A stretch of DNA of 5,072 nt. Source: Chloroflexota bacterium. GTDB lineage: Bacteria > Chloroflexota > Dehalococcoidia > UBA3495. Location: contig JACZRM010000151.1 in assembly GCA_022576105.1 (NCBI GenBank), forward strand, positions 1 through 5,072, read 5' to 3'. The position numbers were made by a program, and so were the translations under genes. Within the stretch, counting starts at the first letter, position 1. Each line of letters begins with the position of its first letter. This document shows positions 1 through 4,929 of this stretch, in pieces. The notes below the pieces were generated by a model that saw only the letters and a list, made by a program, of their open reading frames with translations, was not told the DNA's origin and did no database searches.

Positions 1-1125
1 CGGTGTATTGGAGAACTTGAAGGGGCGTCCCATCAGGATGCGCGGGCCGATCTGCCGCTCGGGAGGGTATTCCACCCGTTCCAGGAAATTGCGGCTCTGG
101 TACTGGGGGTCGAAGTGAATGTCCTTGCTGTTCAGCACCGGCCCGGCGGCAATTCCCACCCCCTGCAACCGGTGCATCAGGTCGTACCGGTCCTGGTCTT
201 GGGTCCAGGCGCGGATAATCTGGTCGATTTCGTCGTGGTTTTTCTGTCGGGAGAGCAAATCGGCAAAGCGCGGGTCGCGGGCCAACTCTCCCTGACCCAT
301 CAGACGGCACAACGCCTGCCATTCCTCATCGTTGGCCACCGACAGAGTAATCCAATGGTCGTGACCCTGGGCCGGATAGCAACCCTGGGGCGCCCGGTAG
401 GGGTGGCGATTACCCATGCGACCGCCCTCACGGCCATTGGAAATTGCGTCCATGATGTACTCGGAAATGAACATTACACCGGCCTGGTACATGGCGATGT
501 CGACCCACTGGCCCTTGCCGGTGAGGTTGCGATAGCGCAGGGCCGCGCCAATGGCGAAGACCGCGCTCCAGGTGGATAGAAAGTCGACATAGGACCGTCC
601 GGCCTTGGAGGGTTCACCGCCGTTGTAACCGGTTACCCAGCAGTGGCCGTGGGTGCCTTCCTGGGTGGTGGCCTGGGCCGGGTAGCTGGAGTAAGGCCCG
701 TCGCCGTGGCCGTAGCCCGTGTTGGACACCAGGATGATGTCGGGCTTGATTTTTTTCAAATTTGGGTAGTCCAGTCCCCAGCCCCGCATCACCCGGGGAG
801 TGAAGTTCTCCATCACCACGTCGCTGACGCTGACCATCTGCCGGAACAGGTCTCGACCCCGTTCGGTGGACATATCCAGCGTCAGGGAGCGTTTGCCCCG
901 GTTCAGCAGATTATAGGTAGAGGGACGGTTCCACCAGTCCTCGCCGATAATGTTGTCCGGGAAGGTGCCGTACAGGCCGCCGGTGCGGGTGACATCGGGA
1001 CGGCCCGGGCCTTCCACCTTGATGACCTCTGCTCCCAGGTCGGTAAGCTGACCGCCGGTGTAGGGCAGGGCGAAAACGTAGGTGGAATCCAGGACGCGGA
1101 TGCCTTCCAGGGGCAATCTTGGCAT
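1..1125 (-). CDS. CaiB/BaiF (class III) CoA-transferase, Asp-containing, 3' end cut by window edge
   Basis: The minus strand reads openly from an ATG at 1125 to the window edge: 375 codons with no stop. Family members are usually about 400 residues, so roughly the last 25-30 are missing. Seen: the N-terminal family pattern LEGIRVLD...LTDLGAEVIKVEGPG (residues 6-41), NRGKRSLTLD (75-84), SDVVMENFTP (101-110), the GYGHGDGPY loop (137-145), SYVDFLSTW (178-186) and TGKGQWVDIAMYQAG (202-216). D181 (codon 583-585) lies 22 residues before the TGKGQ glycine and matches the Asp that forms the acyl-aspartyl anhydride intermediate in formyl-CoA transferase. Known of the family: cytoplasmic, interlocked-dimer enzymes that move CoA between carboxylic acids. 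A ribosome binding site supports the start. It lies downstream of a second CaiB/BaiF gene on the same strand and may be its partner subunit. The substrate is unknown; related racemases also fall in this superfamily. The family call is very secure. Confidence 0.95.
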   Translation of the reverse strand, partial: MPRLPLEGIRVLDSTYVFALPYTGGQLTDLGAEVIKVEGPGRPDVTRTGGLYGTFPDNIIGEDWWNRPSTYNLLNRGKRSLTLDMSTERGRDLFRQMVSVSDVVMENFTPRVMRGWGLDYPNLKKIKPDIILVSNTGYGHGDGPYSSYPAQATTQEGTHGHCWVTGYNGGEPSKAGRSYVDFLSTWSAVFAIGAALRYRNLTGKGQWVDIAMYQAGVMFISEYIMDAISNGREGGRMGNRHPYRAPQGCYPAQGHDHWITLSVANDEEWQALCRLMGQGELARDPRFADLLSRQKNHDEIDQIIRAWTQDQDRYDLMHRLQGVGIAAGPVLNSKDIHFDPQYQSRNFLERVEYPPERQIGPRILMGRPFKFSNTP

Positions 1126-1134
1126 AATTAAGTT

Positions 1135-1139
1135 ACCTC
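1135..1139 (-). promoter_or_regulatory. Ribosome binding site of the first CoA-transferase gene
   Basis: The minus strand reads GAGGT followed by nine bases and then the ATG at 1125. It fixes the start of the left-hand CoA-transferase and shows that this gene has its own translation signal, although it is probably co-transcribed with the upstream paralogue. I saw no convincing -35/-10 pair for a separate promoter in the 140-base gap. Confidence 0.7.
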
Positions 1140-1159
1140 ATGGTGTGTATTCTATATTC

Positions 1160-1235
1160 ACCGCAGAGCGCGCGGAGACCGCTGAGGTGGGGTCAGATCA
1201 GATTTAATTTCTGTGAACTCTGCGTTCTCAGCGGT
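1160..1235. repeat. Inverted-repeat intergenic element between the two CoA-transferase genes
   Basis: ACCGCAGAGCGCGCGGAG (1160-1177) faces CTCTGCGTTCTCAGCGGT (1218-1235); as inverted copies they match at 14 of 18 positions. Inside the left half, ACCGCTGAG (1178-1186) is a perfect 9-base inverted match to CTCAGCGGT (1227-1235), so two alternative stems compete for the same right arm. The motif ACCGC(A/T)GAG..CGC(A/G)GAG resembles interspersed intergenic repeats I know from several bacterial phyla. There is no T-tract, so it is not a standard intrinsic terminator. In a minus-strand transcript it would lie between the two genes and could act as a stabilising or attenuating hairpin; that role is inference. 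Confidence 0.7.
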
Positions 1236-1265
1236 TTTGAGATTTATTATCAGTAATTCCCCCAG

Positions 1266-2459
1266 CTAGATTACGTTTAGCTGGCGAAGCTGACAGAATT
1301 CCTGTTGCGTGTAGCCCAGCCCCTCAACGTAAATCTCCTGGTTATGCTGGCCCAATGTGGGAGCGGGCATCCGCAACTGGTAGGGAGTTTCGCTGAGTTT
1401 GAACAGTTCGGCGGGGACTTTGATTTTGCCGATGACCGGATGGTCAATCTCGCGATAGAAGTCCCTTGATTCCAGCTGGGGGCATTCCACCAGTTCCGAC
1501 GGCGTCTGTACCAGCCCGAAGAGCATCCGGGCCGCCGCCGCCTTGGTGAAAAGCTCCCACTTCTCGCGGCCTTTGATTGATTTTAAGATGATTTCATCCA
1601 TCGCCGCGCCGTTCTGGGAACGCTGCGCCCGCTCGGCAAAGCGGGGTTCCAACAGTTCGGGGGCCTCAAAGAAGTTGGCCAGGTCTTCCCAGGTAGCTCC
1701 GCCACCGGCCTGAACTATTATCCAGCCGTCCTTGCAACGCATGGGGTTTTCAAAGGCGTTTCCTTCGGCCCGGCGGCGCGCCTGCGTTGCGCCCAAGAAG
1801 GGGTAAATGGTCTGTGTAGCCATCATGGTGGAGGCGATGCACTCGGTGATCGACACGTCCACGTGCTCGCCCTGCCCGGTGTTGCTCTGCGCGAAGAGGG
1901 CCATCGACGTAGCCGCCGCTCCGAACAGGCCGCCTTCGTACTGGGCTTGGAACCCACCGTGCTTCAGCGGCTCCTGGCCCTGGATGCCGCTAATGCTCAT
2001 AATCATGCTCATGGCGTACTGGACGATTTCCTCGCCTTTGTACTGGCTGTAGGGGCCGTCCTGTCCGAAGGGCGTGATTGAGGTCAGCACTAGACCGGGA
2101 TTCGACTGGGCCAGGTCTTCGTGCGACAACCCCAGAGAGGCCAGGTAGCCGGGGCGGTAGGTCTCTACAATAACGTCTACATGCTGGGCCAGCCGCTTCA
2201 AGATGGTCTTGCCGGTGTCGGTTTCCAGATTCAGGGTAGCGCCCTTCTTGTTGAGATTGAGCAGCAAAAAGAACAGGCTCTTCTCCGGGTGAGGGTCGTC
2301 GTGGTGAAAAGGCCCCATGCGGCGCAGGCTGGCCCCGCCCGGCGGTTCCAGTTTCAGCACCTCGGCCCCGTAGTCGGCCAGGAGGCGGGTGCAGAAGGAA
2401 CCGGCAATGTCCTCGCTCAGGTCGAGGACTTTTACGCCGCCGAGTACGCCGTCAAGCAT
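1266..2459 (-). CDS. CaiB/BaiF (class III) CoA-transferase homologue with Gln at the catalytic Asp position
   Basis: Complete 397-residue protein, the normal length for the family. Family blocks in order: LGGVKVLDLSEDIAG (6-20), LLADYGAEVLKLEPPGG (26-42), NLNKKGATLNLET (68-80), VDVIVETYRPG (94-104), LGLSHEDL (109-116), TPFGQDGPYSQY (129-140), GFQAQYEGGLFGAAATSMAL (169-188) and NTGQGEHVDVSITE (193-206). The segment from Q173 to the TGQG glycine has the same 22-residue length as D181-to-TGKG in the neighbouring paralogue, so Q173 (codon 1941-1943) replaces the catalytic Asp without a gap. A glycine-rich loop, VQAGGGATW (249-257), resembles the mobile glycine loop of formyl-CoA transferase. The start is supported by GGAG (2465-2468) five bases before the ATG, and by a promoter upstream. 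It sits 140 bases upstream of the Asp-containing paralogue. It is either a non-catalytic partner subunit (two-subunit class III enzymes such as BbsEF and SmtAB exist) or a member of a Gln-type subfamily with altered chemistry. The substrate is unknown. Confidence 0.95.
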   Translation of the reverse strand: MLDGVLGGVKVLDLSEDIAGSFCTRLLADYGAEVLKLEPPGGASLRRMGPFHHDDPHPEKSLFFLLLNLNKKGATLNLETDTGKTILKRLAQHVDVIVETYRPGYLASLGLSHEDLAQSNPGLVLTSITPFGQDGPYSQYKGEEIVQYAMSMIMSISGIQGQEPLKHGGFQAQYEGGLFGAAATSMALFAQSNTGQGEHVDVSITECIASTMMATQTIYPFLGATQARRRAEGNAFENPMRCKDGWIIVQAGGGATWEDLANFFEAPELLEPRFAERAQRSQNGAAMDEIILKSIKGREKWELFTKAAAARMLFGLVQTPSELVECPQLESRDFYREIDHPVIGKIKVPAELFKLSETPYQLRMPAPTLGQHNQEIYVEGLGYTQQEFCQLRQLNVI

Positions 2460-2545
2460 TGATGCTCCAGAATAAGTTCAGCAGGGGATAGCTTTGACCC
2501 TTCCCGATTTCTCATCGCAATGAAGATTTTAGGCAACAGGTAGCG

Positions 2546-2574
2546 ATTTTAGCCCAATGGCCCAGCTATGGCAA
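2546..2574 (-). promoter_or_regulatory. Sigma70-type promoter of the CoA-transferase genes
   Basis: On the minus strand TTGCCA (2569-2574; 5 of 6 to TTGACA) is followed by exactly 17 bases and then TAAAAT (2546-2551; 5 of 6 to TATAAT). Transcription would start near 2539, giving a leader of about 80 bases before the ATG at 2459. The -10 lies within one of two GATTTTAG direct repeats (2525-2532 and 2545-2552, plus-strand reading) spaced 20 bases apart, so the -10 motif is in effect duplicated. This is the best promoter match in the window. No upstream element or known operator was recognised. Confidence 0.55.
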
Positions 2575-2588
2575 ATACAACCGTATTT
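2573..2588. promoter_or_regulatory. Perfect 6+6 dyad overlapping the -35 box
   Basis: AAATACAACCGTATTT: two perfect 6-base arms (AAATAC / GTATTT) around a 4-base spacer. The left arm overlaps the edge of the predicted -35 box at 2569-2574, a typical place for a repressor or activator site. There is no T-run after it, so it is not a terminator. The binding protein is unknown and no regulator gene lies in the window. Confidence 0.35.
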
Positions 2589-2619
2589 ATGTAGGACTGA
2601 TGCAAGGGTGTACACTCAA

Positions 2620-2702
2620 GTCTCGATTCGGCCTTTTGGCCTACTCGACCAACGGCGGCCCGCTTCGGTGGCTGTCAGTTGGGTAGCGCAGCGTATCGAA
2701 AC
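2620..2702. repeat. Long imperfect palindrome (REP/MITE-like element) in the divergent promoter region
   Basis: An 83-base nested palindrome. The outer arms GTCTCGAT (2620-2627) and ATCGAAAC (2695-2702) pair at 7 of 8 positions. The inner arms CTAC (2641-2644) and CCAAC (2649-2653) pair with GTTGG (2678-2682) and GTAG (2683-2686), leaving TCGA (2645-2648) bulged. The apex has CCGC-TTCG-GTGG, a stable UUCG-type loop, and the left arm carries its own GGCC-TTTT-GGCC hairpin (2630-2641). The ends (TCGAGAC..., GTATCGAAAC) resemble TCGAGTAG...GTATCGA repeats I recall from many high-GC genomes. No transposase is present, so mobility, if any, would need help from elsewhere. Confidence 0.7.
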
Positions 2703-2733
2703 CCCGCCATAATCAACAGCTAGTTGGGGAATC

Positions 2734-2755
2734 TATACTTTTCTCAATGATTGAG
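2734..2755 (+). promoter_or_regulatory. Possible -10 box and 13-base dyad upstream of the aldolase gene
   Basis: TATACT (2734-2739) is a 5-of-6 match to a -10 box, but no good -35 lies 16-18 bases upstream, so the promoter call is weak. Immediately downstream is CTCAATGATTGAG (2743-2755), a perfect odd-centred palindrome located where transcription would start. That placement suits an operator for a repressor of the aldolase gene. If correct, the leader to the ATG at 2899 would be about 150 bases. Confidence 0.3.
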
Positions 2756-2821
2756 TGATTTGAATAGTCGAAATTATCCCGCAACGTACTCCCCCAAGCT
2801 GGCGGCCCAGCCGTCAATGTA

Positions 2822-2866
2822 GGATAATATCCGTCGCTTGTCCCTCTACCAAAAAATAGGCAGGGA
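2822..2866 (+). promoter_or_regulatory. Short dyads in the leader of the aldolase gene
   Basis: GGATA-A-TATCC (2822-2832) is a perfect 11-base dyad. It is followed by TCCCT (2841-2845) and AGGGA (2862-2866), arms of a small A-rich-loop hairpin ending about 20 bases before the Shine-Dalgarno sequence. They could be an operator or a leader hairpin. Short dyads like these also arise by chance, and no riboswitch class was recognised. Confidence 0.2.
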
Positions 2867-2885
2867 GCGTTGAGTATCTGCCAAC

Positions 2886-2891
2886 AAGGAG
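2886..2891 (+). promoter_or_regulatory. Ribosome binding site of the aldolase gene
   Basis: AAGGAG, seven bases before the ATG at 2899. This near-consensus Shine-Dalgarno sequence at ideal spacing decides the start codon. Confidence 0.85.
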
Positions 2892-2898
2892 AATCCCT

Positions 2899-3684
2899 AT
2901 GCGAGAGAACCGCGTTAAGAAAGTAATGAGCCAGGGCAAACTGGCCTTAGGCACCTACGTTACCTTTGCCGACCCGCAAGTGGTGGAGATTATCGGGCTG
3001 GCCGGGTTTGATGCCGCTTTCATCGACATGGAGCACACCACCTTTGACCTGAACCTGATCACCGAAATGATCCGCGCCGCCGACCTGGTGGGCGTGACCT
3101 CCATCGTCCGGGTGCCAGACAACGACGAGAAGCTGATTCTGCGTCTGCTGGATGCCGGTGCGGAAGGCATCATCATCCCCCATGTCGACGGACTGGAGGG
3201 CGCCAAACGCGCGGTGGAGGCCGTCCGTTATGCGCCTTTGGGGCATCGCGGCGGCGCGGCTGGAACTCGTGCGGCCCGTTTCGGCAGCATCGGTTGGGAC
3301 GACCACATCCAGCAGTCCAACCAGCAGGTCCTGCTTTCGGTAATGACCGAAGATGAACGAGGCATCAACGATATTGAGCAGATAGCCGCCCTGGAAGGAA
3401 TCGACCTGGTATCTATTGGACCTACCGATTTCTCTGAGTACATGGGTATTCGCGACCCCGGCAGCCAGGTGTTGCGGGATGAAATCAAAAAGCTGGCCGA
3501 TAAGATCAAAGGCATCGGCAAGGCCAAGATGCAGATTCCCATGAACCATGCCGCCCTGCCGCTGGGGCCCAGGGAACTGCTGGATTTGGGCGTGGGATAC
3601 ACCCACGTTGCGCCGCCGCCCACCGCGGTGCTGATGCGGTCGCTGCGGGATCGCCTGCAGAGCATCCGGCAAGAGATTGGGTAA
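2899..3684 (+). CDS. HpcH/HpaI-family class II (metal-dependent) aldolase
   Basis: Full-length 261-residue protein, the usual size for the HpcH/RhmA group. It is shorter than CitE/malyl-CoA lyase-type relatives and lacks their CoA-binding extensions. Seen: FIDMEH (41-46), with H46 matching the catalytic-base His45 of HpcH; RVP (71-73), with R71 matching the substrate-binding Arg70; AGAEGIIIPHV (86-96); APLGHRGG (112-119), followed by TRAARFG (123-129); VMTEDERG (148-155); and GPTDFSEYMG (174-183). E151 and D177 are 26 residues apart, the same spacing as metal ligands E149 and D175 of HpcH. Known of the family: cytoplasmic TIM-barrel enzymes that reversibly cleave 2-oxo-4-hydroxy or 2-oxo-3-deoxy acids to pyruvate plus an aldehyde. 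The exact substrate (homoprotocatechuate pathway, sugar-acid or other) cannot be assigned. It is transcribed divergently from the CoA-transferase pair across a shared regulatory region, hinting at a common catabolic theme. No terminator was seen after the TAA. Confidence 0.95.
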   Translation: MRENRVKKVMSQGKLALGTYVTFADPQVVEIIGLAGFDAAFIDMEHTTFDLNLITEMIRAADLVGVTSIVRVPDNDEKLILRLLDAGAEGIIIPHVDGLEGAKRAVEAVRYAPLGHRGGAAGTRAARFGSIGWDDHIQQSNQQVLLSVMTEDERGINDIEQIAALEGIDLVSIGPTDFSEYMGIRDPGSQVLRDEIKKLADKIKGIGKAKMQIPMNHAALPLGPRELLDLGVGYTHVAPPPTAVLMRSLRDRLQSIRQEIG

Positions 3685-3729
3685 CCAGGCAAGCCAATCG
3701 TCGTATAGAACGCACTCCGCTGATTGTGA

Positions 3730-3840
3730 GCCCTTCGACCAGGTGCGACTTTTCGGGACTCTCGATGAAATCGGAGCTCAGGACAGGCCCTTCGACCAGG
3801 TCCGACTTTGCCGGGACTCTTGATGCAATAGGAACTTGGG
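3730..3840. repeat. Two-copy tandem repeat, period about 57 bases
   Basis: Copy 1 (3730-3786) and copy 2 (3787-3840) both begin GCCCTTCGACCAGGT, then share CGACTTT, CGGGACTCT and GATG. The two copies are clearly alike along their length, with scattered substitutions and one single-base gap. Copy 1 contains GAGCTCAGGACAG near its end, and CCCTTCGAC...GCTCAGGACAG is a motif I associate with abundant intergenic repeats in Chloroflexota and other phyla. The tandem fills most of the 214-base gap between the aldolase and lipoprotein genes, and copy 2 runs over an in-frame TTG at 3836, which argues against that start for the next gene. Confidence 0.75.
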
Positions 3841-3898
3841 ATCGGTTGTCCGAATCGCCAGCGGGCTAGGGCCTGGTACTAATGTTAAGGTTGCTGCT

Positions 3899-4504
3899 AT
3901 GTTGCCGGGATTGGTTGGTATGCGTTGGCTCCTGATCAGCATGTTAGCTGCGTCTTTGGGCGTTGCCTGCACTGCACCGGCCTCTCAGGCTCCCACCCTG
4001 GAACCAACTCAGCCTCGGCCGCCGACAGTAACAACCCCGGCCCCGACCCTGGCGGCAACGTCAGGCGCAGTTCCGCCCAGCCCAACGCAGCTTGCGCGCC
4101 AATCCAGCCCGCTGGTTCTGGTTGGAGACGCCTCGTTCACCGTGGAACTGGCCGATACACCGGCCCAGCGGACGCAAGGCCTGTCCGGCCGCACGGCCCT
4201 CCCGCGTGGCGCCGGAATGCTGTTCGTTTTTGAGGAAGAAGGGCGCTACACTTTCTGGATGCGGGATATGGAGATTGCCCTGGATTTTGTGTGGATCAAC
4301 GCCGATTGCGTGGCCGCCGATTTAACGGAGGATGTACCGCCGCCGGAGCCGGGCGCCGAGCTGTCGGACTTGCCTCGATACCAGCCGGCAGTGCCGGTGC
4401 AATACGCGCTGGAAATTAACGCCGGGGAGATTGCGGCTGCGGGCATTGTTAAGGGGGATGCGGTGGTGTTTGAGGGAAGCCTTAAGGGGATGTACGGTTG
4501 TTAG
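3899..4504 (+). CDS. Predicted lipoprotein with DUF192 (UPF0127) domain
   Basis: A 201-residue protein from the ATG at 3899. Residues 8-23 (MRWLLISMLAASLGVA) form a lipoprotein signal peptide ending in a lipobox, LGVA-C, with C24 as the lipidation site; the Gly at -3 is permitted but less common. Residues 25-70 are a Pro/Thr/Ala-rich tether. The DUF192 domain follows (about 72-190): VELADTPAQRTQGLSGR (82-98), GMLFVF (106-111), FWMRDMEIALDF (119-130) and YALEINAGEI (169-178). Known: DUF192 is a small beta-rich domain of unknown function, often exported or lipid-anchored. Start choice: AAGG (3887-3890) lies eight bases before 3899. A second ATG at 3920 would give a tighter signal peptide and remains possible. 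An upstream TTG at 3836 lies inside a repeat and is unlikely. The protein ends in Cys, and C137 is the only other cysteine besides the lipobox, so a disulfide is conceivable. No functional link to the neighbours is evident. Confidence 0.88.
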   Translation: MLPGLVGMRWLLISMLAASLGVACTAPASQAPTLEPTQPRPPTVTTPAPTLAATSGAVPPSPTQLARQSSPLVLVGDASFTVELADTPAQRTQGLSGRTALPRGAGMLFVFEEEGRYTFWMRDMEIALDFVWINADCVAADLTEDVPPPEPGAELSDLPRYQPAVPVQYALEINAGEIAAAGIVKGDAVVFEGSLKGMYGC

Positions 4505-4521
4505 ATGGGGCCGAATCCCTG

Positions 4522-4545
4522 GTTGCCGGATAGCGTTGCCGAATA
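4522..4545. repeat. Short tandem duplication just after the lipoprotein gene
   Basis: GTTGCCGGATA (4522-4532) and GTTGCCGAATA (4535-4545) match at 10 of 11 positions with a period of 13 bases. It is probably a replication-slippage product; a paired binding site is a less likely alternative. Confidence 0.4.
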
Positions 4546-4623
4546 CACAACGGGCTTGATAGAAGGCATCTTGTTCCCTGATGGGCTTTGCTTCAGAAGT
4601 GTCAATTGGGGTCTGTGTTAAAG

Positions 4624-4725
4624 GTCAGGAGCTAATCCTTAATGTTTCCCTGAGTGCAGCGAAGGGTCTAAAATTGATTCAACCAGAATCTGCGCCAGCT
4701 CAAAATGACTTTTGAGACAAGGCCC
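4624..4725. repeat. Direct repeat, left copy
   Basis: About 102 bases running from GTCAGGAGC to the ACAAGGCCC end, matching 4827-4929. The first 64 bases match at roughly four of five positions, including the blocks TCCCTGAG, GAAGGGTCTAAAAT and AACCAGA; the end block TTTTGAG(A/G)CAAGGCCC is also shared. TCCCTGAG...GAAGGG is the opposite-strand form of the CCCTTCGAC-type motif at 3730, so both probably belong to one interspersed repeat superfamily. Its right end is also the left arm of the palindrome at 4710-4801. Confidence 0.75.
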
Positions 4726-4801
4726 TCCGGTGAGAGAGGAATGAGGTGAGGGGTTTCACCCTCATCCAGCCTTCTCCCATCGAGGGGGCTTTGCCTCAAA
4801 A
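4710..4801. repeat. 92-base imperfect palindrome (hairpin element)
   Basis: The outer arms TTTTGAGACAAGGCCCTC and GAGGGGGCTTTGCCTCAAAA (4782-4801) are inverted copies with a few mismatches. The inner stem TGAGGG (4747-4752) / CCCTCA (4759-4764) closes a 6-base GTTTCA loop. The arms between also pair loosely (GGTGAGAGAGG against CCTTCTCCCATC). Outer and inner arms share the same centre at 4755/4756, so this is one symmetrical structure. It resembles CCCTCTCCC-type hairpin repeats common between genes in Chloroflexota. It lies more than 200 bases after the lipoprotein gene and lacks a T-tract, so a terminator role is doubtful. Confidence 0.75.
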
Positions 4802-4826
4802 TCGCCGATTGCGGCCTTTGATTGTA

Positions 4827-4929
4827 GTCAAGAGCCTATCATTGATGTCTCCCTGAGCGTAGAGAAGGGTCTAAAATCGAGTAAACCAGATTTTTCGCTA
4901 TACCCAGAATGAATTTTGAGGCAAGGCCC
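4827..4929. repeat. Direct repeat, right copy
   Basis: Counterpart of 4624-4725 in the same orientation, with one single-base length difference. It again ends in TTTTGAGGCAAGGCCC (4914-4929), giving three occurrences of this arm sequence across the stretch: two direct and one inverted. After this copy the palindrome's partner arm does not follow, so this unit looks truncated or decayed. Confidence 0.75.

Noticed and set aside
115..1131. Plus-strand open frames of 154 and 162 residues (115-579 and 643-1131)
   Set aside because: They are antisense to the open-ended CoA-transferase frame, which matches its family along its whole length; the plus-strand translations show no family features.
1807..2462. 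Plus-strand frames within the second CoA-transferase (81, 72 and 113 residues)
   Set aside because: They are shadows of a complete, well-matched gene on the other strand, with no recognisable domain.
2841..2866. Intrinsic terminator or riboswitch in the aldolase leader
   Set aside because: The stem is only five clean base pairs with an A-rich loop and no T-tract after it, and no conserved riboswitch core was recognised.
2947..3672. 241-residue minus-strand frame covering nearly the whole aldolase gene
   Set aside because: It is long only because the GC-rich codon pattern removes antisense stops. The plus strand carries all the HpcH/HpaI active-site motifs and a strong ribosome binding site.
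3836..3898. TTG start at 3836 for the lipoprotein
   Set aside because: It lies in the tandem repeat, would put 21 extra residues before the signal peptide, and lacks a ribosome binding site; 3899 has AAGG at good spacing.
3925..4559. Overlapping plus- and minus-strand frames in the DUF192 gene
   Set aside because: They are alternative frames of the lipoprotein gene; none has a family motif, and the DUF192 frame is continuous.
4710..4801. Rho-independent terminator of the lipoprotein gene
   Set aside because: It starts about 205 bases after the stop codon, is much longer than a typical terminator and lacks the T-run.
4624..4929. CRISPR array
   Set aside because: There are only two diverged copies of about 100 bases about 200 bases apart; CRISPR repeats are short, near identical and regularly spaced, and no cas gene is present.
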